This document shows, in pieces, positions 46,634-59,436 of a stretch of 64,000 nt of DNA. Position 1 is the first letter of the stretch, and each line of letters opens with the position of its first letter. The notes beneath the pieces were generated by a model. That model was not told the DNA's origin. It searched no databases and saw nothing but the letters and a program-made list of their open reading frames with translations. The DNA is from Brachycybe producta. Its lineage: Eukaryota > Arthropoda > Diplopoda > Playtdesmida > Andrognathidae. The position numbers and the translations under genes were made by a program. Location of the stretch: the NCBI GenBank assembly GCA_036925085.1, contig JAUPFP010000004.1, forward strand, positions 1,688,001-1,752,000. The letters are read 5' to 3'.

Positions 46634-49600
46634 CTATAATCACTTTCGAAATAGAAAAGGTACAGTGCAAGATTTGTTAAAAGGTAAAATCCATGTATTC
46701 TGACAGTGTAACAACCCTCATGCAGGAGTCATGCTAGATGAACTTCAGTAGGAATCACTAGCAAACCTTAGAGCTGAGCAAAGCAAAGCCTTACCCGTCT
46801 TGAACGTTTGCTAGCTGCAGAGAATAGAGCATTGTTAGATGGAATTCTTGCTAGAAAACCCCATACAAGTTGGTCATTCAATGCTTATTAAAAAATAGCT
46901 AGAACTGATGACTGTGTATTTGTGGTCTTTCTTTCCAAATGTATTTAGACTACTGGAATTTCTTCCAGCACATAGTTAGTTCTGTTTTAGGACGAATTCA
47001 ATTTGACCAAGTTTTGTCTAAATTACTACTACATATGACTGGGAATTGTCTTTCTTGCCACATGACTCTTGAGCTGATTGCAGGTGTACTGAGTTGAATT
47101 TTGTTGTTCCTATAGTGCCACCTGAACATTACTGGTTCGGTGGTTCGTTTGTTTAAAGGATTTACACATCAATTTTTCTTCGAGATTTTCCACATCGGTC
47201 ATGACTCATGAGTGTTGTGAACCACCCAGCTCATTGTGAGCCCTGCAGCTCTCAGTAGTTTTGTTATTTGCTGTGCGTTTTACTTAAAAGCGCAAATAAT
47301 TACTAAATGGTGTATATAGAATGTGAGAGAATTTATCGCAATTGTCATTTATCCATTCAAATGAACCAATCAAGACAAAAGTTAACAAAGTCAGTAAAAG
47401 TTGTAACAAAAAAAACACAACTGCTAAGCAACGTTTGATTGGCTCATGAAAACGCCACTTGAGATAAAATCTCACTATGCGTTGAATAGATACCATTTCT
47501 AAGAAGAAGAAAAACAACTACATTTTAATAACTCAACCAGTAATCTTGAGTTGACAGATGCTTTAGATACTTACTAAATGTTTATAAATGGTGTAGATTG
47601 GCAACTTTGAAAGACAATTTTAGCTTGACATAATGGGTAATACTTATTGCTTGCTATTGTATATGTAATACCACAAATACCTGGTCATTACATTATATAT
47701 ATATATATATATATATTATCAGTATTTGTATTTATGAGGCAAAGTAAAAGCAGAAAGTCAAGCAGGACACAAGATTTGCCTCAAGAAAAAAGAGGCGAAG
47801 TGAATCTGTGCACCACCAAAGAAGGCACCTACCACCCAAGGAGGTTACACAAGATTATTTTGTATATATGGTCAAGAATTGGGGTAGGCGGAGGTCCGAG
47901 CTAAAGTCTCTTCTTAGGTTAGGTAGCCTATGGCAACTGCCACCTAACTCATTTATATTCAATTCTCGTCACGTCTTTTTTTTTGTTAGCTTTTTTTAAT
48001 AGTATTTACGAGACCGAATATAAACTAGGCACGACCATGAAGTCAGCAGCAGTAGGCATGCTAGGCAATTTTTTTTGTTACCAACAATTAAACTATTTCT
48101 TTTGCATTACGGTTGTAAAGGACCATAAAAAGAAAATCAAAAAATAGACTTGATTTCTTCTCCACTTTCAGAATTTTCAATCAAGTCTCAATGTGTCCAT
48201 AAAGGTGCATTGAGAAAAAAAAGCAAACTACAAACAGCAGCGCCACCTTCCTTTTGTATAAAAGGTTATAAAGTTGGGAATTTAAGGTTAGATGGTTTTC
48301 CTGGGTAAAACACTGAGGGAATAGAACTTTTAGCCCCAACAACAGAGGCGAAGAAGAGGGGGGCGACCTTGATAGATGAACAACCCAGACTAGAACAGGG
48401 GAATATTCAATATGGTAGGAAGACCTCAGAAAAAAAGGAGGGAGGATGAATATTTTTGCCAAAAAATGAGAGGAACACAGAAGAGGCTAAAATGAGTCAT
48501 ACAAACTACCATTAAATATCCACCCCCTTATTCTAACCCTGAAGTCCAGATACAGAGAGAAAGAGAGTGAGAGGAATGGATAAAAAAAAAGTTGAAGAGG
48601 GTCTTTTTAGGCAGAAAAATCTGTCTGCTTTTCTCTATCCCTTTTGTGTTAGAAGATGTTGCGTGGGTTTTCCAATACAACATCTCTCCCATGTATTTTT
48701 TATTCCCCTGTCTCTCTCTCTCTCTCTCTCCCCCTCTCCCTCCCTATTCTTCCTCCCTCCCCAACCACATCTCCCTTTTGGCTACCTCCTCTCACATACG
48801 GATTTTTACAAAATTTCACAATGTCAGTGTTCTCAAATGGGACAAGAAAAAGGACCAAGCGAGAAAAGCAGCAAATATACAGTATACATGTATATGCATA
48901 CGAATAATAATACTTTTCAGTATGACACTGGACTGTAATGTTTTAACCGCTTTACTTTGATCAAATTCCTCCTCCCCCTTCCTCCTTTTATCCCCACTAT
49001 ATACCTAAACATCATTTAGAATCTACTCTCTATCCACCCCCTTGAATTCACTACCCCCTAAAACAGCCATCGGGTATTCTCATTTGAATATGGGTTCTTT
49101 TTGCTTCTTCCAGAATTATGGAAGCGCTATAGTTTTGTTCAAGAATTGTTCTCATTGTCGGCGGACATTCGATGTTCTCAGTTCTGAAAAGCTGTTGCAA
49201 ATATTACTTTTTAGAAAGTTGGCCTTACTTGAGAAAGTTCTACGACTTTCTGTAAATACAACAATAAACACCTTTTGGAAATGTAATTCAATATAAAATT
49301 ATTGAATTACATTTCTTAATTTGTAAAACTTTAGTCTGGGGTACAGCCTAATTTGAGATTGCTGTATTGACTATGTCCAAAGGCTTAGAATTCAGCAAGC
49401 TGTCGCTGAACTGCCTTATGAAAGCCGCTTGGAATATTGAGTCGAAGTGAAAGGGGACGGAATTTTATAGATTCATTTCAACTCATTTGTTAAATTGTTT
49501 TCGTTGTTGAAATTGTTGAGCAAATTACTAATTTGTAAATAAAGTCGTTACAAAGTTTGTTATCAGAAAAAATTCTCAAGTCTCAGCTTTCAAACAAAAA

Positions 49601-50083
49601 AAAAATATTGTTAAAAAATATTAACAATTACAGTTATGGCTTAAAACAAGTTATAGCAGAAAAAAACTGCGCCACCCTGTATTTTTAAAAATGATTTTAA
49701 ATCAATTATTGTTTAAGAAAATCAAGGTGTTTTAAAAAAAATCATGATTTAAAATCAATGAGTTCTTCCAAGCACATAACAATCCATATAAATTATATAG
49801 TTTATGCAAATTTCAGTGTATAATGTGGTTTCTGCTTGAGGTGGTAACTAACCACAAACCAATTCAAAACTACTAATAATTAAATAAGAACCTTGTGCTT
49901 TCCGTGTGTTTAACAAAATACAAGATTTGTTACAACTGGTAGAAAAAATATTGAAATATTTACAGTTATGGATTTACCTTTCAATTAAATCTTTTGTATA
50001 GTTTGACAATTTTAGATTAGGGCCTTTGGAATGGAGTAGGGTCGGATGGGGAGAAGAGGGGGGGGGGAGGTTCTTTTGGTTGC
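46634..50083. other. Gene-free stretch
   Basis: Non-coding. Holds the right half of the 14746-type element at 47526-47570 (ACCAGTAATCTTGAGTTGAC), a (TA)n tract near 47693-47716 and a C/T-rich segment near 48710-48780 that produces three overlapping spurious frames. AGTAATTACAT-type inverted sequence near 49285-49315 forms a small palindrome. Confidence 0.5.
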
Positions 50084-50228
50084 TTAAGTTTTCAATTCTC
50101 CTTTTATTTGGCATGAGTACGACACCAAGTTAGACTTCACATGCCCACTAGTGGCCATCAGGGTTTCCTCCCTCAACTCAATTGTTCCAAAAAGTTCCAG
50201 ATTTAACCTCCCTGTTTTTAGGTAGCTT
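50084..50228 (-). other. Possible terminal exon, unrecognised
   Basis: On the minus strand a strong acceptor (CTCCATTTTTTTTCTTTTAG, AG at 50230-50229) is followed by an open frame of 47 codons to the TAA at 50086-50084. The frame includes TGRLNLELFGTIELREET. I recognise no family, and the acceptor could be a by-product of the polypurine tract on the other strand. Confidence 0.2.
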
Positions 50229-51530
50229 CTAAAAGAAAAAAAATGGAGGGAGTGGGAGGTCATTTTAAAGTTTATCGTCTCCTTCTCCTCCTCCTTATTT
50301 GACAAACGATAACTGTTCAATTCATAAGCTACAAACCAAAAAATGGGGAATACTTTGGATATAATGGGGAGAAGGGGAGTTTAAATGAGGAAAAAAGAAG
50401 GAGGAGGAGGAGGAGGAGGAGGAGGGAAGGATCTATACTGAACTCCAAAGCTAACCCAGGTTCAAGCCTATGATTCAATTTCTTGTTTGAAAGATGGGGA
50501 GGGAGCTCCTTGGTCTATGCATATTGTACACACTCATATACACAATACATAAAGTTTTTTTAAAAATACATAACAATGTATGCAAAAAGTTTGATGGAGC
50601 ATTTTCTTATTTGTATATCTTTTTACCATGTATTTCGGGTCGTTAACCTAGGGGTAACATTCTCCACTCCCCCTTCTACTACCACTACTAATACATGGGA
50701 GGGGGAGATTTTGTAAGAAGAACCTAAGAATTGCTTTTTAATTAACATGCTTCATTTATTTGGTATCTTTTTCAATGATTGTTTTGAAGTAAAGAATCTT
50801 TTCTCTCTTCATTCATATATTATAAATAAAAGACAAATGAATCAATTTGAGAATAAGTGTTTATGATATGCCATGCCATGGTGTGGCACTGATCAACACC
50901 AAAGTGAATAATTGCCCAAACCACATCAGGGTATTGAATTTGGTGAATTTAACTGGATTGAATCAAATCAAAATCCTCATTGGACAAATCCAACTTTCAC
51001 ACAGCTTCTTAAATCCAAATCCAAACATAACATTTGTCATGTAAATCCAAATCCAATAATTTGTTGTCATTATTTTTTTAAAATTTGTTTTCCTAGGTAA
51101 AACGATAATTGCTCTTAATGAACAGCAGTTTTTCAAATATTTTTGGTTTTAAATTTGACCGTTGTTCACTAAGTATATGCCCAGTGGTTGAAAACGCCCT
51201 TTCCACACTTCTAAATGAGACAGGAATGCAAAATACTTATTGTGCAATATTTTGCAATATTGTGTGTGTATACAACTAAATTAATAAAACAGAATAAATC
51301 CAAATCTTTTCATTTACATTACACAGAAATCCAAATTCAAATCTACTACATTTGTTCAAAATCCAAATCAAATCCCAAATCCAATATACAGAATGAAATA
51401 CATACATTAAAACAATATATAAAAGATGAAAGGCTGCACATAGAGGCTAATATGAACTGAGATCTTTTCTAACATCCTCCTGACTCTATCATCCTCCATG
51501 ACTCCTCAATAATAAGCATCATTTAAAGGG
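50229..51530. other. Gene-free stretch
   Basis: Non-coding. (GGA)n at 50400-50425. A run of CAAATCCAAAT-type repeats near 50990-51055 and 51295-51385 forms a loose AAATCCAAAT array. Confidence 0.5.
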
Positions 51531-51893
51531 CAGGCTGCATATTTGCTTTTTGCAGCTTTAAAGCAACTACTGCTTGCTGCTGTTTTCTTCAGCAGCAAAA
51601 TTTAAAGCAATAAAGTCAAGACTGCGTATCTGCAGCAAAATCTAACCTCTAGCCAGCTCAAAAAGTGCTACGAATTAATCAGCTGACCTGTCTTTTAGTT
51701 TTCATTAGATCTGATTGTTTAATTAGTATTTCAACACTATATGATCTACTTCCAATATCAAACCAAATAAAAATAAATGAAAGCAACACAGCAGCAGTTT
51801 TTTGTTGTAAATGGATTAAAACACAAATGTGAAATAATAACTACAAGAAGCAATTTTGTCAAAGCTTAAGCTTTAAAGCTGCAGAAATCAAAC
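51531..51893 (+). repeat. Dispersed repeat AGGCTGCATATTTGC, copy b
   Basis: Second copy of the repeat at 10575. Left end AGGCTGCATATTTGCTTTTT, right end GCTTTAAAGCTGCAGAAATC; the two ends pair through GCAGCTTTAAAGC. This suggests a TIR element. Confidence 0.65.
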
Positions 51894-51925
51894 ATGAAGT
51901 TTAACTTTAAATTAAACGCCATATT

Positions 51926-51975
51926 GAACAAACGCCAAACTGAATAACCAACCATGAAGTTTTTGGCGTTTGTTC
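51926..51975. repeat. Perfect 13-bp inverted repeat
   Basis: GAACAAACGCCAA (51926-51938) and TTGGCGTTTGTTC (51963-51975), loop of 24 bases. It lies next to the repeat at 51531 and may be part of the same or another small element. Confidence 0.75.
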
Positions 51976-53010
51976 AGTTCGGCACCTTGATTCTAAAATA
52001 TATTTTCATCTCTATACAATGAATGATACCCTCTTTGTCACCCTCTTATTTCTAATTGATCAAGAGGACCCACCCCCCTCCCTCCCTATCCCTCCTCATC
52101 ATCAATCCTAGGAACATCATCCCCAGAAACATTATTTTCTATTCTAAGAAATTGGTAGTTGGCAACACAATGTCTTCTTACCATGACAACATCAAAAACC
52201 AATCAGAATCATTTTTTTTTCATTCTTTCTATAAATTCTTAACTAAATTTAGAGTTAACCTTCAAAAATTTGATGCAACATAAGTAAAATTCAAGTGTTT
52301 TTTACTAAGGTATTTTAATTCAAGTTCAAATAAAGAAATAATTCTTTAGGTCTAGTAATAAAAGTTCACTGGGTGCAATTTCATATAAAAAAGAGCTCTA
52401 AATTCTATTTTAGTAACTTGGAATCCATTGATTTATTTAAGACTTATATACCAGAAGATAATGGACGTTCTCTTACAGGTATGATGATGTTGATATTAAT
52501 AGAATATGAAAGTAATCGATAGACTCTTTAATTGATCAAATGAGTTTGTATTTCAGTTTATTGGATAATATTCAGAATAAAAAAAAAACAAAGTGAGCCT
52601 TAAATAAACCCTATTGTTACCAGGGTTAATATAATATCTATAAAAATGGGTAGCAAAATTGAAAATGATTATTTGAGATAATGAGATTTTAAAATATCTA
52701 TTCTTGTATATTTTTTAAAGAGAAAATTAGATGCTATTAAATTCAAACAACAGCTCTAAAATGATAATTGACAAATTAGAACCACCTTTTTTAAGTGGTC
52801 ATTAGGTGTTTTTTTTTTCTTTCTTCTGCTTCTTTTGAGTAAGGTAGTTAAAGAAAAATATAAGCTCAAAGAGAGAGGAAAACATGAATTATCTGATAAG
52901 TGGTCACTCTGTTGCTTGGACATGCTCAAATTATTAGCTGACCCTACTCAGTTCGAAATGTGTTTTAGGAATAAAACACGATTTATAATGTAGTTATTAG
53001 ATTATAAGCT
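51976..53010. other. Gene-free stretch
   Basis: Non-coding AT-rich DNA; nothing recognised. Confidence 0.5.
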
Positions 53011-53340
53011 TTAAGATGGTTTATGAACAGCTAATTTTCGAACTCTTGAGGAAGATTTTTTTTTTAAAAACTAGAAAGTGTTTTAGAAATTAAAATGGTA
53101 GCGGTTGATATCTTTGAAAATAAACTTGTTATAGACAAAAATTAAAAAAATTACTGTCTGCTAAGCATTTGACTGCTAAAAAGTTAAGTCATTTCCAAAC
53201 TTATTTTGAAAGATATCAAGATGAAATGATTGAACTACTCTTCTAGTTTCTAAAACACAAGTTTCTCTTTTTATTTTGCGCCTGAAAGTTGAATAATCAA
53301 GATTTCTAGGGAGGTTGTTTATACTTTAAAACCATCTTAT
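53011..53340 (+). mobile_element. Fold-back MITE, copy K (type II to type I)
   Basis: Type II left end TTAAGATGGTTTATGAACAG, type I right end TTATACTTTAAAACCATCTT. The right arm has GAACTACTCTTCTAGTTTCT. The left arm has lost part of its GGGTAGCTCAATCAC segment. Loop with CTGTCTGCTAAGCA. Confidence 0.8.
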
Positions 53341-53436
53341 CAGTATATTAATTTAATATTATCAGTGAAGAGGAAGGATATCACAAAATTGCAGCTATTT
53401 TTGATGTTCCTGTTTGTAAATTAATTACGTAATAAA

Positions 53437-53545
53437 ACCACCTTCAAGAAAATTGCTCTATTAAGTTTATTTTAAAACTGAAAAGGCATTTATTTATTCA
53501 ACTACATTGCCATTCTAGTTTCTAACAATTTGAATTTCTTCTTCA
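53437..53545. repeat. Fold-back MITE right-arm fragment
   Basis: TTAAGTTTATTTTAAAACTG, CATTGCCATTCTAGTTTCTA and TTTGAATTTCTTCTTC follow the right-arm order. Confidence 0.5.
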
Positions 53546-54153
53546 AGCTGTATTTCTACAAATTGTAACTTGTAATATGGTAGCATTTTCTTTATCTACA
53601 TCAGTTTTGGAGGTTTTATCAATAATAATATTAAAAAAAACTCGTGAAATTCTAAACCTTGTGTCAAAATATAATATAAAAAAACTTCCCATGTCCACGA
53701 TAAAAAAAAAGATGGACACTCCCGTTCTAAAATGAACCCTATCACCCTGAAAATTCCTGTTATCACCCAGGTCTAGATATACGACAACCAAAAGAGAGAA
53801 TTTTTAGTTTATTTAAACACATCTATTGGCATATCAAATGCCATGTTGTTGTATTGTTAATAAACAAGTCTTTTTCTACACAGAAAGAAATATTTTTCTT
53901 GCTAACTTTAACCCCTCCACCTCATTCAACCTTTTTCCTTCCCTCTCTCTCTCCACCCCCCCCCCCCCAAGTCCCAATTTCCCTTCCTTTCTTCAAGTCA
54001 CAAACTCCGCCTTTCAAACGTCTTGAGTTAAAAAAAAAGGTGTGTTGAGGTCGATTTCTTCTTATATGTGAATGCCACATACAGTAGATACAGGTATACG
54101 AAGAAGAAGAAAAATACAGGTATTCTGGTCAGTCTTTCTTGTATGGTATGGAT

Positions 54154-54779
54154 CAGGCCTGGCCAACCAATGGCCCGTAACATTATTTTTTCACGGCCCG
54201 CCCAAACTCTAGCTTCAATAACAGACGAAAATCTGGAAAATTAATTAAAACTAGTAAACCTGTCGTGCAACTTGCACGAAAGAAAAAGGGACTATAACCA
54301 CAAATAGCATGGATTACTATAGAGAGTATATAAGTATTCTTTGCTGCTGTACAATGTACATACATTACAATATATAATGAATGCATGTAGAATTAGGTAC
54401 ACGCTTTTGAAGCAATTAAGCAATATGCACAGTGTTTGGACGCCATAATGGTTCACCAATATAATACTGCAAAGAAACCCTCAGCCAGTGCTTCATTATT
54501 TTTTCTTTAATAAGTTATGTCCTTTTTTTTTTTATATAACTTTTGCGATTTTCTTTTGAAAACTTTAAATTGGAATGTATTTCATGTCGAAGTTCGTTTT
54601 TATATATGCACAATTGAAATGTGCAACTATTAATACTGAAATAATTTTTAGAAAATGGAATATTTGGAAAGAAATGAGAATATCTCATTGATTGATTTTT
54701 GTTTCATTTTTAATGTGGCCCGTGGAAAATGGTAGTTCGTCAAGGTGGCCCGCAGAACGATTTGAGTTGGCCAGGTCTG
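54154..54779. mobile_element. hAT-like non-autonomous element (CAGGCCTGGCCAAC)
   Basis: Left end CAGGCCTGGCCAACCAATGG and right end, inverted, CAGACCTGGCCAACTCAAAT. Both sides contain GGCCCG(T/C) motifs just inside the ends (ATGGCCCGTAA; AATGTGGCCCGTGG; GGTGGCCCGCAG). Such termini are usual for hAT elements. About 626 bp. The flanking 8 bp do not match well, so the copy is probably old. Confidence 0.7.
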
Positions 54780-55764
54780 AAATAGACCAACAACTACAAC
54801 AATTGGAATGAAGTATGAGAAAGAAAAAAATCTGTGGTGGAATTATTAAGTGCGAGTGGCAAATATAAAGAAAAATAGAAAACAACAGAAAAAAGGGGGG
54901 AATAGAAAAAGAGAGAGAAACAAAAACCTCCCAAAGCCCAGCGGGGTAAAATGCCGCTGACTGAATGTTTCCCAAATAACAATACACCTGTATTAGTCGG
55001 TCAGAGATAGAAAAGAGAAATAGAAAAATGAAAAAAAAAACTGGGGGCAAGAAGAAGGGCGGGTAAAATACAGAAGAAGAAGAAGAAAAAGGTGGGGAGT
55101 CTGACCAGGTGACAAACAAATCCTCGTCAGAAACATGGCATTCTGTGTGTGTATATAAAAAAATAGCCCTGAAAAGAAAATATGGGAGGAATATTGGGGG
55201 GATGGGACGGATGCTGACTGGACTGTAAACAAAACTGGTTACTTGGCATGAAACAAGCCAACAAGGCCATTTTACCGACAAAAATACTAAGACACACTAT
55301 GTGTCATTAGGATCTTGTGGGTCCTTTAAGAAAGGAAGATAGGAACCACTAAAAAATGTCGGCCTAATTGACAATGTTCCATCTGAAATAGCGCCGATCG
55401 TATCAGATTTTTTTTTTTTTTGCATTCAAAACAAGAACTATTTATTTTGTTTTGCTGCTCAAAAGTCAGGTACAAATTATTCCCCTTTGACCTCTGTACG
55501 ATATGCTGGCGTGCTGAACTTTTGAGGTCAAAATTTGAAGATTACTATCTAGAGACTAGAACAAACAAGAGTTTTTATATAACATTGGCACGCAAGTATA
55601 ATTTTTTTTTTTTTGCAAGGAGCAACATTCAAAACAAGTATTAAGTTTTGAATAAACTAGAATAGTAATGATTACAGCAGTCACAAATTAACAAAATACT
55701 TTTTTTATAATCAAAAAGACTTGTTAATTGTTGTTAGTTTATATCTGAAGACTGTAACAATCAT
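54780..55764. other. Purine-rich gene-free stretch
   Basis: Plus strand rich in GAAGAAG and GAGAAA, giving a 198-codon Phe/Leu/Ser/Pro-rich frame on the minus strand (54685-55281). That frame overlaps the hAT-like terminus and looks like low-complexity read-through, not a gene. Confidence 0.5.
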
Positions 55765-56030
55765 ACCTTATGATGTCACTGCTTGTGTTCTGTCATTATT
55801 TTGTACAACAGTTTAGTGAAAGTTATAGGATGATATTTGTCATAATGATATTTTTGTAATTATATTTTTGTGACTGTTAAAGTATTATGAACTAGATATA
55901 TACTGTAACAATTAATTGTCTTATGTGGTAGTGTCTTAATACCTTTGTGTAATGACACCCCTAGATAATAACTATCAAACTATAGCCAGTCTTTTCAGTT
56001 GGAAATGTGGTAATGCATAAAAATGTAAAA
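55765..56030 (+). repeat. Dispersed repeat with AATGACACCCCT, copy b
   Basis: Second copy of the repeat at 14443: GATGTCACT, ACTAGATATATACTGTAACA, GTAATGACACCCCTAGATAA. Diverged; class unknown. Confidence 0.6.
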
Positions 56031-56228
56031 TGTATGCAACACCAAAATAACTTATTCAGCCATAAATAAAAGGCATTGTTGTTGTATTAATTTCCAAAAC
56101 TATAAAATATTTTGTTTCATTTATATATTTTTTTTAAAAAAATACACAAGTTCTTGTTGGATATTAAAATGGTTAAACATGTTTCAACTTTCAAGCATGG
56201 AAGAGTAGATTTCATTGAATTTGAACAG

Positions 56229-56379
56229 CAAAATCAGTGGTGAAATCACACTCTTACCACCAGGTCCACCACCCATGATATGCAGTCCTTACTTTAAGTG
56301 CTCTCTAAAGTTCCCTGCTGAGAACCACATCCACCCATTCCAACCTCCACTAAGTGAGGAGGAATGCTTGCAAAAACAG
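56229..56379 (+). CDS. Candidate coding exon, unrecognised
   Basis: 151 nt starting after a possible acceptor (GAATTTGAACAG, weak pyrimidine tract) and ending at a good donor CAAAAACAG|GTAAAG. The frame is open over 50 codons and looks protein-like: an LPPGPPP stretch, SPYFKCSLKFPAENHIHPFQ, then PLSEEECLQKQ. Base composition is clearly less AT-rich than the surroundings. If real it is on the opposite strand to the ZMIZ-type exon, so it would belong to a nested or neighbouring gene. I do not recognise the family; no other exon of it was found. Confidence 0.35.
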
Positions 56380-56838
56380 GTAAAGGTTCTAATATGATAA
56401 TATGCTGTATATTGTATAAAAAGGGCCATTCGTTCTGCTTTGAGAATCATACAGAACAACAACAACCACTTTATGGAGGGAAAAAAGGGGCAGAAAGAAG
56501 AGATTTCAAGTTTTTGATTCATAGCTTTTTACTTTTTCTTCTCCAAGTAACCATTAAGAAAGAATAAACGCAACCAACAGGTGTCGCTCGTTTGCTTGTC
56601 TGTGTGTGGCTGCATGCCTCTGATTTACTACACAATTTAAAATATAATCCATTATATCTATTAAATTTTCCATATATGAGTGTTGCCTATTATATTGCAA
56701 TCATATGATCTCTAAACTTTTTCTTTTGCGGTTTCAACGCTTATTTAGTCTTTTTCGTTCCCTCTCCCCTCTGTCCATTTCACTTAATCCAAATTTTAAT
56801 AACAAAAATGACCTCAAAACTTTTTAATTTTCTTTTAA
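56380..56838. other. Gene-free stretch
   Basis: Non-coding; nothing recognised. Confidence 0.5.
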
Positions 56839-57147
56839 TAAGGTGGTTTTAAAGTGTAAAACGCATCTCTCGAACTCTTGATTATTCTGTTTTTTAGGTT
56901 GCAGAAACTGTGTTTTAGAAACTAGAAGGGTAGCTCAATCACTTAGGGTATTTTTCATGCTGATAGCTTTCAAAATAAGCTTTTTATGTGAGTTTGAAAA
57001 TGACTCAACTTTTAAGCAGACAACATTTTATTAAATTTTTGTCAATTTTGAAAGTTCCATTCTAGTTTCACCCCTGTATTCTGTCCATCAGGAGCAAAAA
57101 TTGTCAAGAGTTCGTAAGTAAATTAGCTGTTTAATAAACCAACTTAA
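56839..57147 (-). mobile_element. Fold-back MITE, copy M (type I to type II)
   Basis: Type I left end TAAGGTGGTTTTAAAGTGTA, left arm GAAACTAGAAGGGTAGCTCA, type II right end GAGTTCGTAAGTAAATTAGC, then CTTAA. The right arm is shortened: it jumps from the loop to CCATTCTAGTTTCAC. Confidence 0.8.
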
Positions 57148-57960
57148 GACTTTCGTGTAGCCTACTGGTGTTTTTGTTTTTTCCAGTCAAAACCTTAAAA
57201 GTGTAATTACAACCACGTCCAATTGTAAATCCTTAATAATCGCCTGATAAAAAGTGAGGTGTTTTGCATCAGTAAAAAAAGGTTGAATATTTGCTAAAGG
57301 ATTACCCCATTTTTTTTCTCTAGATATTATTTGATTTTGAACTGCTGAAGCCATTACATAGGTTGTTCAGTATTACTTGAGTTAAAGCTCCCTCCCCCCC
57401 CCCCCCCCCCCCCCCTTCTTCTAAATATAATAGTTAGTTCATCTTAACTGTTGTTGAGGCACAAGCACGATTTAAAAATGCGGAAAATTGAACTTGAAAC
57501 CAAACCAACCAACCAACCAACCAATTGACCCTCACACTCGCCCATATTGCCTCCTCTTTTTTTTTTCCTTTGAAAATTAAGTAGGGCTCTTGCTTTAAAC
57601 TACGTTTAAAAAAAGTTTAAACATCTATCAGGTTTCTACATTTGTCAAAAGTAAACCTAAAACCTGCATTCAACATACGAAGCAATTGTTATTTATTATT
57701 CCCTCCATTGCTCATTTATTCGATTCTTATGACTTCATATTATTATAAAGGGCAACCAAACCCTCCTCCCCCCACCTCCTCCTCTACATGGTTGTGATTG
57801 AAGTCAAAAAGTGACTTTGAACCACTTTTTTTTTTCTTTTAATGTATTTTCTATCATTTTTTATTGATGTTGAACTGACCACAGAATTGTGGTTAAAATT
57901 GTCTAATAAGTCTAATTTTAAAGATGGGATGAAAAGTTATTTTTTGGGGAGTTAACTTGG
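57148..57960. other. Gene-free stretch with C22 run
   Basis: Non-coding. A run of 22 C lies at 57394-57415 and (CCAA)n near 57503-57523. Nothing coding. Confidence 0.5.
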
Positions 57961-58308
57961 TTAAGATGGTTTATGCACAGCTGATTTTCGAACTATTGAT
58001 TAATTCTTCTTCTGACTTTCAGGAACAAAATTAAAATAAATTAGAAAGTGTTTCAGAAACTAGAAAAATGTAGCTGGAATCACTTAAAAATACTTTCATG
58101 TCGATATTTTTTCAAAATATTATCTACCTAAAGTTTCAAAATTCACATAAAAAAGCTTATTTTGAAAGATATCAACATGAAAATACCCTTAAGTTATTGA
58201 GCTACCCTTCTAGTTTATAAAACATATTTAAATTTCTCATCAGTTTGGCACTTGAAGAAAAGAATAATCAAGTGTTTGAGAGGCGTTTACACTTTAAAAC
58301 AAACTTAA
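57961..58308 (+). mobile_element. Fold-back MITE, copy N (type II to type I)
   Basis: Well-preserved copy of 348 bp: TTAAGATGGTTTATGCACAG, then a CTGATTTTCGAACT segment at the left; GTTTGAGAGGCGTTTACACT, then AACTTAA at the right. The right arm reads ATATCAACATGAAAATACCC and TTGAGCTACCCTTCTAG. A good reference copy for the family. Confidence 0.85.
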
Positions 58309-58335
58309 TTAAGTTTCAAAACCAACAAATTCAAA

Positions 58336-58595
58336 GTTTGTTAGAAACTAGTAGATGTAAACTATATCTTAATGATAATAAAAGTGAAAAGGGGGGGGGG
58401 GGATATCTTTAAAATTAAACATTTTATGAGCAATAAGCCTAAAATTTCAAAAGAAACTTGATGAACTCTCTAACAGGGTTTCAACAAAGAAATTTCGTTT
58501 TAAAAGTTTTTCTTTCTTGAATTTTGGTCTCAATAGGCTGAAAAATGATTTCAAGTTGCCATAAAAAGTTTATTTTTAAAGATATCGTCATAAAA
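58336..58595. repeat. Fold-back relative (second subfamily)
   Basis: Left TTAGAAACTAGTAGATG, ATAAACATTTTATGAGCAA; right GTTGCCATAAAAAGTTTATT, AAAGATATCGTCATAAAA. A G-run interrupts the left arm near 58391-58402. Confidence 0.5.
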
Positions 58596-59436
58596 AAACC
58601 GTTGTGGGTCACTTTTGAATTATTGTTCAGGGCCCCAACTGGCCCCAAACCAACCTTTATTTTACTATGTCCTTCTAAATAAATTTGAACAAAACTACAT
58701 TTTTATGGAAACAACACAAAAACAACACAGGATCACGATGGAATTTTTTTTACCTCCCCAAGGTTCTTGCTCAATTTGTACAAAAGTTTCAATAACACAC
58801 CTGACATGATTTCGATACATTTGTACAAAAAAAGATTACGTGACTTTTTTTAGATTTATATATATAAAATTGTACTCTTTTTTCTTCTCCACCCACTGAA
58901 ACACCGTGTTTTAACAATTGACCTTGGTCCAATTGTCGTATTCATTACAATTTCATCAAACAACAAGCAACACAATTATAAAAAAAAATCTGTTCATCCC
59001 TTATAAGAACTGAACTGAAACCGTGTTATTTGGAACAAAATGTTTATAATTGACCCCCTTCGGCCACTTAATATTTATAGAAAATGTGTATCACTTTTGA
59101 TTCTGACCATGTCTCAAGGACACACATCTTCAGTTTAGTGTAAAATGGTATAATATTACACAAAAAAAGGACCAATGTTTAGGAGAGACAAGATCAGTAT
59201 TTCCAGTATTATTAACTTTTTATTTAACAGGTGTGATGACAGGTGTTGTTACATGACGGGTGGACATTATTTATTTCATTCGAATTTAAGGTGGCTGACT
59301 AGATATTTATTGCGTTTTTGTCCCTCTGGGATGACGCCACTGGAATGGATGTTATATAGATGTTTTTTTTTGAAAAACCTGGACGCAAAAACGTCAAAGC
59401 GAATTTTTTTTAGAAATAGTACGAAAAAATTCATAT
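58596..59436. other. Gene-free stretch
   Basis: Non-coding. The open frame from 59175 runs into the next fold-back copy and is not supported. Confidence 0.5.

Noticed and set aside
48567-48960. Three overlapping plus-strand frames of 83-123 codons
   Set aside because: Created by a (TC)n and C-rich tract; no domain and no splice support.
54685-55281. 198-codon open frame on the minus strand, the longest in the window
   Set aside because: Phe/Ser/Pro/Leu-rich low complexity from a purine-rich plus strand, overlaps a hAT-like terminus, no recognisable domain.
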